DNA from: Pseudomonadota bacterium
GTDB lineage: Bacteria > Pseudomonadota > Gammaproteobacteria > Burkholderiales > REEB80
Assembly: GCA_028873515.1 (NCBI GenBank)
Contig: JAGWIG010000007.1
Span: forward strand, 1-64,000
DNA: 64,000 nucleotides
Direction of reading: 5' to 3'
Numbering within the stretch: position 1 is the first letter of the stretch; each line of letters starts with the position of its first letter. A program made the position numbers and the translations under genes. This document shows, in pieces, positions 44,804 to 53,475 of this stretch. The notes below the pieces were generated by a model. It made no database searches. It had not been told where the DNA came from and was given only the letters and a program-made list of their open reading frames with translations.

Positions 44804-45729
44804 CAAACCCAGGCAGCCGCCGCCTCAAGAGACTGAGCATCAGTAAGTCCTATAACCTCAATATTATTGGTAATCCGCCTGTTTATCCCAGCCAGTACCT
44901 TACCAGGGCCCGCTTCAGCGACATGCGTCACACCTGAGGCCTCAAACTCGCGTATTGTATCCGCCCATCGAACAGCAGAATACAGCTGGCGAGTCAATGC
45001 ATCCCGGATGGCAGCGGGATCATCATAAGCCTTAACATCCGCATTGTGCAGTACAATGACCTCAGATTTCTTGAAATCAACCAATGCCAGTTCAGCCGAA
45101 AATCTTTGTGCCGCAGACCTTAGCAGTGAACAGTGCGAAGGGACTGAAACAGGCAATAGTAACGCCCGTTTTGCACCCTTCAGTTTGGCAAGGTCCATCG
45201 CAAACTCAACTGCTTCTCGATGTCCCCCTATCACAACCTGCAAGGGACAATTATAGTTGGCAGCTTCAACCACCTTATCTTTACTCGCCTCTGCACAAAT
45301 TTCACGGATTATCTCATCTTCCAGACCCAACACTGCCGCCATGGCTCCCTGTCCTTCGGCAACCGCAGACTGCATAACCTGGGCACGAAACTGGATGAGT
45401 CTCAAGGCATCGGAAAAATCCAGAACTCCTGCTGCAACCAGTGCCGAATATTCTCCGAGACTATGGCCAGCCATATAAAGCGGCTTTACCGCCGATATTT
45501 GACTAAATGCCCGAAAAACCGCTACTCCTGTCGTCAACATGACCGGTTGGGTATTCATCGTTTGAGCAAGCACCTCGGCTGGCCCCTCTTCTACAAGTTT
45601 CCATAAATCCTGGCCCAGGATATCTGCTGCTTCAGCAAAAGTCTCCCGCACTGAACCGATATTGGCAAACCCTGCAAGCATACCAACCGACTGTGCACCC
45701 TGTCCCGGAAATACAAATCCAAGCTTCAT
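44803..45729 (-). CDS. fabD: Malonyl-CoA-ACP transacylase
   Basis: Loads malonate onto the acyl carrier protein. A 308-residue protein with FPGQGAQSVGM at the start, the nucleophile in AGHSLGEYSALVAAG and the active-site His in VPSHCSLL. It sits between fabH (17 bases upstream) and fabG (overlapping stop/start), in the standard order. Confidence 0.95.
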   Translation of the reverse strand: MKLGFVFPGQGAQSVGMLAGFANIGSVRETFAEAADILGQDLWKLVEEGPAEVLAQTMNTQPVMLTTGVAVFRAFSQISAVKPLYMAGHSLGEYSALVAAGVLDFSDALRLIQFRAQVMQSAVAEGQGAMAAVLGLEDEIIREICAEASKDKVVEAANYNCPLQVVIGGHREAVEFAMDLAKLKGAKRALLLPVSVPSHCSLLRSAAQRFSAELALVDFKKSEVIVLHNADVKAYDDPAAIRDALTRQLYSAVRWADTIREFEASGVTHVAEAGPGKVLAGINRRITNNIEVIGLTDAQSLEAAAAWV

Positions 45730-45746
45730 CTGTTCCCCTTAACCGA

Positions 45747-46703
45747 CTAACGACGCAAAAGCACTGAACCCCATGTAAAACCACCACCAAATGCTTCCAT
45801 CAAAACAATGTCACCCTGCTTGATTCGTCCCTGACTAACTCCTTCATGAAACGCCATAGGTATCGAAGCAGCGGAGGTATTACCATGACTTCCTACTGTT
45901 ACTATGACTTGATCCATACTCATACCAAGTTTTTTGGCCGTAGCCTGAATGATACGGATATTGGCCTGATGGGGTACCAACCAATTAATGTCGCTTTTCT
46001 GCATTCCACTTGCAGCAAGCGTCTCGTCAACAATCTCATCTAATGTATTGACAGCCATTCTAAAAACCGAACTACCTTCCATGCTCAATTTCGCATTAAT
46101 ATCAGGATTTCGCGACACCCCTGCAGGCACACACAACTGGGCTACATAACGCCCATCAGCATGAATGTGACAGCCAATAATGCCTTCTTCGTCAGAAGCT
46201 TGCAAAATCATAGCTCCAGCACCATCACCAAACAGGATACAGTTAGATCGATCAGTCCAATCTACAATCCGGGACATGACCTCGGCGCCAACAACCAGAA
46301 TTGTACGGTGCATCCCGCTATGAATAAAACTATCAGCAACAGACAAAGCATAAACAAAGCCACTGCAAACCGCCTGGATGTCAAAAGCCCCACCGTGGTT
46401 ATGGATACCCAGTTTATCCTGCAAAATACAAGCAGTACTGGGAAAGACAAGATCAGGAGTTGTTGTAGCTACAATGACAAGATCGATTGATGCTGGATCA
46501 ATCCGTGAATTATCTATTGCCTGCCGGCTTGCATGAAACGCAAGATCACTAGTAGCCTCATCGGCTGCCGCTATATGGCGGGAATATATCCCCGTACGGG
46601 ATACAATCCACTCATCGGAAGTATCAACCATCAGGCTTAATTCCTTATTGCCCAACTCCCTTTGAGGCAGATAAGCACCGGTACCCAAAATCCGGGAAAA
46701 CAT
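45747..46703 (-). CDS. fabH: 3-oxoacyl-ACP synthase III
   Basis: Starts fatty acid synthesis by condensing acetyl-CoA with malonyl-ACP. Catalytic Cys in DIQAVCSGFVYAL, His in WLVPHQANIRI and Asn in GSHGNTSAAS. The ORF-track start is a TTG; the next codon is ATG at 46703 ([13 protein letters not shown]), which overlaps the plsX stop as TGATG and gives 318 residues. Confidence 0.95.
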   Translation of the reverse strand: MFSRILGTGAYLPQRELGNKELSLMVDTSDEWIVSRTGIYSRHIAAADEATSDLAFHASRQAIDNSRIDPASIDLVIVATTTPDLVFPSTACILQDKLGIHNHGGAFDIQAVCSGFVYALSVADSFIHSGMHRTILVVGAEVMSRIVDWTDRSNCILFGDGAGAMILQASDEEGIIGCHIHADGRYVAQLCVPAGVSRNPDINAKLSMEGSSVFRMAVNTLDEIVDETLAASGMQKSDINWLVPHQANIRIIQATAKKLGMSMDQVIVTVGSHGNTSAASIPMAFHEGVSQGRIKQGDIVLMEAFGGGFTWGSVLLRR

Positions 46704-47725
46704 CAATTCAACCCTTCACCCGTCATTGAAATCTGGTTATTGATTCGAAGCAGAACATCATTGCTTACAGCCTGTTCTGCACGGTCTATTGCAAAACGAA
46801 AAGCAAACCTGTCTGCCGACCCATGACTCTTGATCACAACCCCCTGAAGACCCAGAAGACTTGCACCATTATAACGCCTATAATCAACTCTCTGCTTAAA
46901 AGCAGAGAGAACCGGATTACAGATACAGGCAACAAAACGGGTCAAAAAATTACGGCTAAATTCCTGTCTGAGGAAACCAGACAGCATCTGAACTACCCCT
47001 TCCGAAGCCTTTAAAACAACATTGCCAACAAACCCGTCACACACCACAATATCGGTCGTACCCCTATATATATCGGTTCCCTCAACATTCCCATAAAAAT
47101 TAAGTCCACTTTCTTTCAAAAGAACAGCAGCCTGCTTAACTGTTTCACTGCCCTTGATTTCCTCCTCTCCTATATTGAGAAGACCAATACTAGGGCGATC
47201 CTTATGTTCAACAGCGGATACCAGCATGGCACCCATTACACCAAACTGGAGCAGCTGCAATGGTGTACAGTCAACATTCGCGCCCAGATCCAGCATATGT
47301 ACATGACCTTTTACAGTCGGTAAAATGGTCGAGATTGCAGGACGTTCAATTCCTGGCAACATCTTGAGAACAAAACGTGAAGTCGCCATCAGTGCGCCAG
47401 TATTTCCCGCAGATACACAAGCCTGGGCCTCCCCGCTCTTGACAAGATTGAGAGCAACCCGCATGGATGAATCTTTCTTGTTTTTAAGGGCAGATTGTGG
47501 GGATTCATCCATCATAACCACTTCGCTTGCCGGGTGGATATGCAACCGCTTCCCTGTCACCGCCTTATGAATAGCAAGTTGCTTTTCAATGGCTTCAGCC
47601 ACACCAACCAGAATGATGCTCGATTCTGAGGAAGAGGAAAGAAAATCAAGGGCGGCAGGCACCGCCACAGACGGTCCATGATCTCCACCCATTGCGTCTA
47701 CCGCAATTGTTATCGTCATACGCAT
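46703..47725 (-). CDS. plsX: Phosphate acyltransferase PlsX
   Basis: Makes acyl-phosphate from acyl-ACP for the first step of phospholipid synthesis. A 340-residue protein with [11 protein letters not shown] at the N-terminus, [28 protein letters not shown] and VCDGFVGNV. Two ATGs (codons 1 and 3) are possible. Neither has a good ribosome site, because a strong GC hairpin occupies the space up to the rpmF stop; translation may depend on coupling from rpmF. Confidence 0.93.
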   Translation of the reverse strand: MRMTITIAVDAMGGDHGPSVAVPAALDFLSSSSESSIILVGVAEAIEKQLAIHKAVTGKRLHIHPASEVVMMDESPQSALKNKKDSSMRVALNLVKSGEAQACVSAGNTGALMATSRFVLKMLPGIERPAISTILPTVKGHVHMLDLGANVDCTPLQLLQFGVMGAMLVSAVEHKDRPSIGLLNIGEEEIKGSETVKQAAVLLKESGLNFYGNVEGTDIYRGTTDIVVCDGFVGNVVLKASEGVVQMLSGFLRQEFSRNFLTRFVACICNPVLSAFKQRVDYRRYNGASLLGLQGVVIKSHGSADRFAFRFAIDRAEQAVSNDVLLRINNQISMTGEGLN

Positions 47726-47729
47726 GAAA

Positions 47730-47747
47730 TGCGGGGGTTGCCCCGCA
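47730..47747. promoter_or_regulatory. Strong hairpin between rpmF and plsX
   Basis: GCGGGG-GTTG-CCCCGC, extended by one T-A pair, is a 7-bp almost all-GC stem with a tetraloop. It fills most of the 27 bases between the rpmF stop and the plsX start, ending 5 bases before the plsX ATG. There is no T-run, so it is not an intrinsic terminator. It could be an RNA-stability or processing element, or limit ribosome entry at plsX. Confidence 0.6.
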
Positions 47748-47752
47748 AAGAA

Positions 47753-47932
47753 CTATTCGTCCTTGGCTTTCATAACCTTGCGGCCACGATAATAACCAGT
47801 TGGACTCACATGATGGCGAAGATGTACCTCCCCTGTTGTCGGTTCAACCGCAAGTGGCGGATTGACCAGAAAGTCGTGGGCACGATGCATACCGCGCTTG
47901 GAAGGCGACTTTTTGTTCTGTTGAACAGCCAT
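47753..47932 (-). CDS. rpmF: 50S ribosomal protein L32
   Basis: A 59-residue basic ribosomal protein, just below the ORF-track length limit. The translation [20 protein letters not shown], then [17 protein letters not shown], matches the L32 family in length and sequence. GGAG lies 8 bases before the ATG. It stands in its usual place between yceD (1 base upstream) and plsX. Confidence 0.96.
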   Translation of the reverse strand: MAVQQNKKSPSKRGMHRAHDFLVNPPLAVEPTTGEVHLRHHVSPTGYYRGRKVMKAKDE

Positions 47933-47933
47933 T

Positions 47934-48449
47934 TTATAACTCCTTTGAAGATTTCAGGTTCAACCCGGCAATCACTGTAAAAGCGCTACCGTTTTCATTT
48001 TGCGACTTCACTTGAAGAAGTGCCCCACAGTCAGCTTCCGAATGTTTTGGGTAAAAGGGCAATGCCAAAAGAATCTCGTCCTCAACAAACTCCCCTACAT
48101 TCATTTCAGTCTGGGCAGGAATTTGCTCGAAATCCTCATCAAAAATTTCAGACTCTACCAATACCAACTGGCCGGCATCGACTATTTCAGCTTTAAGATG
48201 CACATCAATAGGCCATGACATCTCTTCAAGACAACGTTGACAGACCAGCTTCAGCCAGCCGTGAATATCAAGTTCCAGAAATGTCTGGCCCCTATCCACA
48301 CATCCGTCCATGGTAAAGGTAATCTCACCCTCTTCTACTACTTCCCGAAGCCTCTCCAGTTTTGCTGGCAATATTATACCATGCAACGTTCGACCACTTT
48401 GCGCAAAGCGAACGTTATCAATAAAAATCTGTTCAGACAGTTCAGACAT
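47934..48449 (-). CDS. yceD: DUF177 protein YceD (23S rRNA accumulation protein)
   Basis: About 171 residues of the DUF177 family, which sits upstream of rpmF across bacteria and is required for normal 23S rRNA levels in studied species. The two Cys of [10 protein letters not shown] and the acidic region [15 protein letters not shown] are typical. The ORF opens at a TTG at 48476; the ATG at 48449 ([17 protein letters not shown]) fits homologues better. It is the first gene of the long leftward lipid operon and diverges from maf. Confidence 0.85.
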   Translation of the reverse strand: MSELSEQIFIDNVRFAQSGRTLHGIILPAKLERLREVVEEGEITFTMDGCVDRGQTFLELDIHGWLKLVCQRCLEEMSWPIDVHLKAEIVDAGQLVLVESEIFDEDFEQIPAQTEMNVGEFVEDEILLALPFYPKHSEADCGALLQVKSQNENGSAFTVIAGLNLKSSKEL

Positions 48450-48536
48450 AAGCGCGGAATAATATAATGTTTGCAACTTGCTGTCAAAACCGGCTATGCT
48501 TTTTGCCGACTTGAAAACAACCTAAGGATTCAAGAC

Positions 48537-49139
48537 TTGATATTAACAACCCTCCCCGATGAACGGCCTCTAATCCTTGCATCATCCAGTCCTTATCGGC
48601 GCAGCCTTCTGAATCGGCTGGGGCTACCTTATAAAGCCATTTCTCCTAATGTTGATGAAAGTCCACTGGCTGGAGAAAACGCAAAAGATACCGCATTACG
48701 GCTTGCGCTTAGCAAAGCACAAGCCATAGCAAAAACCCATCCCGATGCGTTTATTATCGGATCTGATCAGGTGGCCATTCTGGAGGGAGATATACTAGGC
48801 AAGCCCCACACCCATGCCAACGCAATGATCCAACTTCAGAAAATGCGTGGCAAGAATGTCATTTTCCATACTGCAATCTGCCTGCTTGATGCCAGAAGCA
48901 AACGTTATTCACTTGAAGATGTTCCAACGCGTCTACTCATGCGTGACCTGAGCGATGATCAGCTTGAAAATTACCTTAAACGTGAACAGCCCTACGACTG
49001 TGCAGGTTCAGCCAAATCTGAGGGACTGGGTATTGCCCTCATCAAGGAAATGCAGGGGGAAGATCCTAATGCACTGGTCGGTTTGCCTCTTATCAAGCTT
49101 GTCTCCATGCTCGAACAGCATGGTATCAGTGTAATTTGA
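48537..49139 (+). CDS. maf: Maf-family nucleotide pyrophosphatase
   Basis: Hydrolyses non-canonical or methylated nucleoside triphosphates. The signature LASSSPYRRSLLNRLG, then NVDES, GSDQVAILEG, GKP and FHTAICLL are seen. The YceF subgroup (m7GTP pyrophosphatase) fits best from the LASSSPYR start. The ORF track begins at an upstream TTG. The TTG at 48537 has AAGGA at spacing 8 and gives MILTTLPDERPLILASSS and 200 residues. It diverges from yceD across about 87 bases. Confidence 0.9.
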   Translation: MILTTLPDERPLILASSSPYRRSLLNRLGLPYKAISPNVDESPLAGENAKDTALRLALSKAQAIAKTHPDAFIIGSDQVAILEGDILGKPHTHANAMIQLQKMRGKNVIFHTAICLLDARSKRYSLEDVPTRLLMRDLSDDQLENYLKREQPYDCAGSAKSEGLGIALIKEMQGEDPNALVGLPLIKLVSMLEQHGISVI

Positions 49140-49442
49140 TCCCTCAACTGGAAGACTGGATATCAATCATTGTGCATCAGCCTGCTTCTTCTTAGCTGAA
49201 AAAGAGTCAAGAATCAGCCTAAAAGACGTTATGACACCATTTCCTGCCGGAACAGGCATGAAGACTTTCCGGTTAGTGTCCTCGGCAAAAAATCTATTTC
49301 AGTCTTTTGGAGCAATACTACGAAGACTTTCTGGAAGGTGCAGCTTACAACACAGCTGATATTCATGTTTATTGATCAATTAGACTTGCATGGTCATGGA
49401 CTCAATGCGAAGATAATCTGAAAATTTTACGACCTATCCATC
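49140..49442. other. Non-coding gap between maf and the methyltransferase
   Basis: About 300 bases without a supported ORF, tRNA fold, terminator with T-run or insertion-sequence motif. Several short stop-rich frames on both strands look like decayed sequence, but no parent family could be identified. Confidence 0.35.
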
Positions 49443-50159
49443 ATGCAGCCTGGCATTCTCCACCTCATTCCAACCCCACTTGGCGCTATCCATCCCATAC
49501 ACTGCCTGCCACAACCTGTAATAGAACAGATTATAGAATTACGTCATTTTGCTGCCGAACAACCTAAAACTGCCCGGGCATTTCTCAACCAGTTCAGGCT
49601 TAAAACCCGAATTCAGGAAATTAACATCCAGCCCCTACCAAAAAATGCCGCCCTGAACGAACTTGAATTTCTATTATCCCCATTGATGGCAGGGGAAAAT
49701 ATGGGTGTTCTTTCTGATGCCGGATGTCCAGCCGTAGCCGACCCTGGAGCCGGTCTTGTTGCTCTGGCTCATGCCAGGGGAATCCGTGTCATACCGCACA
49801 TCGGTCCATCAGCAGTATTACTCTCACTGATGGCAAGTGGCTTCAACGGTCAACAATTTGCATTTCATGGATACCTGCCCATTACCCGAGAAGGCAGATA
49901 CCAGGCCATAAAAACCCTTGAAAGTGATTCGGCCAAGGGAAATGAAACCAAAATTTTCATCGAAACTCCGTACCGGAACAATACCCTGCTCGACGATCTT
50001 ATTGCCACACTAAAACCCGATACCCGTCTTGCCGTAGCATGCGATCTAACATTGCCATCAGAGTGGATCCAGAGTCGGTCTGTTCGGCATTGGAATAAAA
50101 TCCATCCTGATCTTAACCGGCGACCCTCGATTTTCCTGTTACTCGCAACAAAACCCTAA
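49443..50159 (+). CDS. SAM-dependent methyltransferase, tetrapyrrole-methylase fold (RsmI-related)
   Basis: A 238-residue protein of the same fold as RsmI (16S rRNA 2'-O-methyltransferase), but shorter and lacking RsmI's opening GTLYVVATPIGNL. Seen here are LHLIPTPLGAIHP, LSDAGCPAVADPGAGLVALAHARG, PHIGPSAVLLSLMASGFNGQQFAFHGYLP and FIETPYRNNTLLDDL. This paralogous group often sits next to maf in betaproteobacteria. Its substrate is not established. It converges on sppA with 14 bases between. Confidence 0.8.
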   Translation: MQPGILHLIPTPLGAIHPIHCLPQPVIEQIIELRHFAAEQPKTARAFLNQFRLKTRIQEINIQPLPKNAALNELEFLLSPLMAGENMGVLSDAGCPAVADPGAGLVALAHARGIRVIPHIGPSAVLLSLMASGFNGQQFAFHGYLPITREGRYQAIKTLESDSAKGNETKIFIETPYRNNTLLDDLIATLKPDTRLAVACDLTLPSEWIQSRSVRHWNKIHPDLNRRPSIFLLLATKP

Positions 50160-50173
50160 CTAATTCTAACTAG

Positions 50174-51142
50174 TCAATTAAAATGCATGCTGGACTGGGT
50201 CAAAGGCGAAATCCATGATTTAATGAACTGGGTACCAAAACTTTGACCAAAACTAGTGCCTATCCGGTCTGCAATACGCTCAACCAGGCCTTGCTGTTGC
50301 GTATAATCTACTATGCTTGGCGCACCAATTACATTCCGCGCGACACTATCTACACTTCCAAAGCCATCTGCAAGACCGAGTTTTACGGCAGAAGCACCGC
50401 TCCAAACCAAACCACTAAACATTTCAGGAGTTTCATGTAGCCGAGTGCCACGGCCTTTTCTTACAGCCTGAATAAATTGCTGATGCACCTGTTCAAGCAT
50501 TTTCTCGGCATAAGCTTTTTCATCCGGTTTCATCGGAGAGAATGAATCCAGGAATCCCTTGTGTGATCCAGCAGTAAGAAGGCGCCGCTCAACCCCAACC
50601 TTTTTCATAATCCCGGTAAAACCGAATCCATCCATGAGAACACCTATCGAACCAACAAGGCTTGCCTTGTTAACAAATATTTTGTCAGCTGCCACAGCAA
50701 CATAATATCCCCCAGAAGCACACATATCATCCACTACTACATACAAGGGTTTTTGGGGGTATTTTTTTCGAAGCCTCCACATCTCATCATTAATCTCACC
50801 TGCCTGAACCGGACTTCCTCCTGGGCTATTAATCCGTAAAATGACTCCTTTGGAATTAGGATCTTCAAAAGCATTATCGAGAGCCTTGATGATACGGTCT
50901 GCACTTGCAGGGCTATCTGCACTGATCTCGCCATTTAGCTGGACAAGCGCAGTATGCTCACCAATTCCCCGGGTTCCGGCCCGACCAATCCAACCAAGAA
51001 TGACTAGAATGAGAAAAACAAGGATGAGCAATGTAACGACCCTGAAAAAAATACCCCACCGACGCGCCCTTCGCAGCTCAAGTATATAACTTGCTGCCAG
51101 ATGCTCAAGCGATTCACGCTCTGGAATTTGCTGCTGAGCCAT
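50174..51142 (-). CDS. sppA: Signal peptide peptidase SppA, S49 family (short form)
   Basis: A 322-residue membrane-anchored protease that degrades cleaved signal peptides. One N-terminal helix (FFRVVTLLILVFLILVILGWIG). The protease domain has LRINSPGGSPVQAG, the nucleophile region DDMCASGGYYVAVAADKI with its Ser, and SLVGSIGVLMDGFGF. It is the single-domain form, as in Bacillus SppA, with Ser and Lys from different subunits. It follows the Rieske gene by 30 bases. Confidence 0.9.
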   Translation of the reverse strand: MAQQQIPERESLEHLAASYILELRRARRWGIFFRVVTLLILVFLILVILGWIGRAGTRGIGEHTALVQLNGEISADSPASADRIIKALDNAFEDPNSKGVILRINSPGGSPVQAGEINDEMWRLRKKYPQKPLYVVVDDMCASGGYYVAVAADKIFVNKASLVGSIGVLMDGFGFTGIMKKVGVERRLLTAGSHKGFLDSFSPMKPDEKAYAEKMLEQVHQQFIQAVRKGRGTRLHETPEMFSGLVWSGASAVKLGLADGFGSVDSVARNVIGAPSIVDYTQQQGLVERIADRIGTSFGQSFGTQFIKSWISPLTQSSMHFN

Positions 51143-51172
51143 AAATTATTTCCTTCGAATTTTTCAGGTTTT

Positions 51173-51538
51173 TCAAAATAACTTTAAAGTTTGTGCATTC
51201 AACAGCATGATACGATTATCCTCCTCAAAAACCTCAAGGGGAATAAGATGCTTACCCACACAAGGACCTCCAAGGCAACGCCCGCTCTCAGGAGCATAAA
51301 CAGCACCATGAGTCGAACAGACCAGATAAAGGCCTGAACTGTCGAAAAATTCGCCTTCCTGCCAGTCGAGCTCCACGGGCACATGGGCACATCGATTGAT
51401 ATATGCCCTTACCCGACCTAGGTGACGTACAATGAAGGCTGACATAACTTCACCTTCGATTTCCACATCAAAACGAAATCCCTTTCCCTGCTCTATCACC
51501 TGATCACTATCACAAATCAAGCGTTTTTCGCCAGCCAT
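51173..51538 (-). CDS. Rieske [2Fe-2S] ferredoxin-like protein
   Basis: A 121-residue soluble protein with one Rieske centre: CAHVP for the first Cys-x-His pair and CSTHGAVYAPESGRCLGGPC for the second Cys-x2-His. It has no membrane helix or signal, so it is a cytosolic electron carrier or the ferredoxin part of an unknown oxygenase. It overlaps the HAD gene by 22 bases and is probably co-transcribed with it and rluC. This gene order is common in betaproteobacteria, but the role is unknown. Confidence 0.85.
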   Translation of the reverse strand: MAGEKRLICDSDQVIEQGKGFRFDVEIEGEVMSAFIVRHLGRVRAYINRCAHVPVELDWQEGEFFDSSGLYLVCSTHGAVYAPESGRCLGGPCVGKHLIPLEVFEEDNRIMLLNAQTLKLF

Positions 51539-52167
51539 GACCGCATCTCCGGATAGCTATGAACGACTGCCGTCGGATTCGCTTCAAGCAACACATCCAG
51601 AGGATGTGCTCCAAAACTGACGGCAAGGCCTGACACGTCCGCATTAAGCGCCATTGACATGTCGTGTGAGGTATCACCTATCATAAGAACCCTATGAGAG
51701 GACACACCCAGCGCATCCATCAATTGCAACAACATCTCAGGATGCGGTTTCGAATGACACTCATCCGCACATCGGCTTGCATCGAAAAATGACTCAAGAC
51801 CTGAACCTTTAAGAGCTGCATCGAGGCCCCGCCTGCTTTTGCCTGTTGCAACGGCTAGTCGCAGGCCACGTTCATGACATTCTCTAAGCAATTCCCTTGC
51901 CCCTTCAAACAAAAGCTGAGGCTCCGGGGCAAAATAACGTGCTCGATAACAATCAGCAAAAACCGGATAATCCTTCACTTCCAGTTCCGGAACAAGCTGA
52001 GCGATGGCTTCAGCCAACCCCAGTCCAATGACGTAGCTTGCATCCAAATCGGAAGGGACTTCAATTCCCATATCTACACAGGCACCCTTGAGGCTCTCGA
52101 CAATGTGTGGAACAGAATTGGCAATGGTACCGTCCCAGTCAAATACAAGTAAATCAAACCTGTTCAT
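51517..52167 (-). CDS. HAD-superfamily phosphatase, Gph-like
   Basis: A 216-residue hydrolase with HAD motif I FDWDGTIANS, motif II AVATGKSRRGL, the conserved Lys in HSKPHPEML, and motif IV MIGDTSHDM. The helical cap sits between motifs I and II. The closest known types are phosphoglycolate and other small-molecule phosphatases; the substrate is not defined. It lies 24 bases downstream of rluC. Confidence 0.87.
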   Translation of the reverse strand: MNRFDLLVFDWDGTIANSVPHIVESLKGACVDMGIEVPSDLDASYVIGLGLAEAIAQLVPELEVKDYPVFADCYRARYFAPEPQLLFEGARELLRECHERGLRLAVATGKSRRGLDAALKGSGLESFFDASRCADECHSKPHPEMLLQLMDALGVSSHRVLMIGDTSHDMSMALNADVSGLAVSFGAHPLDVLLEANPTAVVHSYPEMRSWLAKNA

Positions 52168-52191
52168 AAATTAATGAGTCCAGATCAAAAT

Positions 52192-53130
52192 TCAGGAATT
52201 CCGCAAAAAAATAGAATCGTAAAACTTCTCGAGATCAACAGGCAAAGATGCATCAAAACGAAGTTTCTCACCTGTCAGCGGATGATCAAGAACAAGGGTT
52301 CTGGCATGCAGGAACATCCTTTTGAGACCAAGTTTTACCAATCCCGCATTGTACGAGTAATCGCCATATTTGTCGTCACCAGCTATCGGATAGCCCAAAT
52401 GAGTAAGATGGGCCCGGATTTGATGGGTACGTCCAGTCTTAAGTTGGGCCTCAAGCAAAGTAAACTCATCCGACACTGCCTTACGGACAAAAACTGTTTT
52501 TGAATCGAGCCCGTCAACATCTACCCTTACCCTCCTTTCTCCTGAAGTCAATGAGTATTTCTTCAGGGGGGCATTCACCTCGAAATGCTCTTTTGAAATA
52601 CTCCCCCTGACCAGGGCAAGATAAAACTTGCCAACCCGACCACTGCGCATGGCTTCATGCAGCGCCACAAGTGCGCTCCGTTTCTTTGCCAGGATAAGCA
52701 AACCCGAAGTTTCACGGTCGAGCCGATGAACCAGCTCCAAAAATTTCGCATGTGGCCGCAATGCCCTCATTTGCTCTATAAGACCATAACTTAATCCACT
52801 CCCGCCATGAACAGCCAGGCCCGAAGGCTTATCCATTACCAGTATGGCGTTATCTTCATAGATAATTCTTACATCACAACCAGAAAACCTTGCGGGAAGC
52901 GGGATAGAAACAGGATTGCACCAGACTGGTGGAATCCTTACAATATCACCTAGACAAAGCCGATAGACCGTATCAATCCTGCGACTGTTCACCCTGACCT
53001 CTCCGCTGCGAACAATACGATAGATATGGCTTTTTGGTACTCCTTTGAGCAATTTGACTAGAAAATTATCTATCCGCTGACCCTCGCTGGATTCATCCAC
53101 AGTCTGAAATGTCACAGAGTCTTTGATCAT
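52192..53130 (-). CDS. rluC: 23S rRNA pseudouridine synthase RluC
   Basis: Modifies 23S rRNA uridines (955, 2504 and 2580 in E. coli). It has an N-terminal S4 domain (GQRIDNFLVKLLKGVPKSHIYRIVRSGEVRVN) and the RluA-type core with catalytic Asp in LVHRLDRETSGLLI, then KTGRTHQIRAH. The ORF stays open to 53238, but the added N-terminus is unlike the family. The ATG at 53130 (MIKDSVTFQTVDES) leaves 17 residues before GQRIDNFL, as in homologues. It diverges from rne, the conserved rluC/rne arrangement. Confidence 0.9.
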   Translation of the reverse strand: MIKDSVTFQTVDESSEGQRIDNFLVKLLKGVPKSHIYRIVRSGEVRVNSRRIDTVYRLCLGDIVRIPPVWCNPVSIPLPARFSGCDVRIIYEDNAILVMDKPSGLAVHGGSGLSYGLIEQMRALRPHAKFLELVHRLDRETSGLLILAKKRSALVALHEAMRSGRVGKFYLALVRGSISKEHFEVNAPLKKYSLTSGERRVRVDVDGLDSKTVFVRKAVSDEFTLLEAQLKTGRTHQIRAHLTHLGYPIAGDDKYGDYSYNAGLVKLGLKRMFLHARTLVLDHPLTGEKLRFDASLPVDLEKFYDSIFLRNS

Positions 53131-53475
53131 ATTGGCAAACTTGCTTATACTTGTTAATGGAACGGTTTCAGGTTTTAGCAGCAAAACTGCCAACATAGAC
53201 CTTAAAACCGTATGAACAGTTTTGGTTAAGTCGCTCACCAGCTAAAGTAGCGAGTGTAAATTAATGATAGACGCGCTCTCAGACACAAGCAGATTTCCGT
53301 GCCCTGCCCCAATGTCGGCAAGGTATTTAAGTGACAAAACCAGCATAACGAATCGCCACGATCACCTTAATGACCGGATGGATTAACCTATCGAGCGAAT
53401 CAAGATAGCAAGTATATCAGCTTATTGGACTGGTTTGTCCTGCCCCGTGTGTTGAGCGCGGGAGAACGTAAAAAC

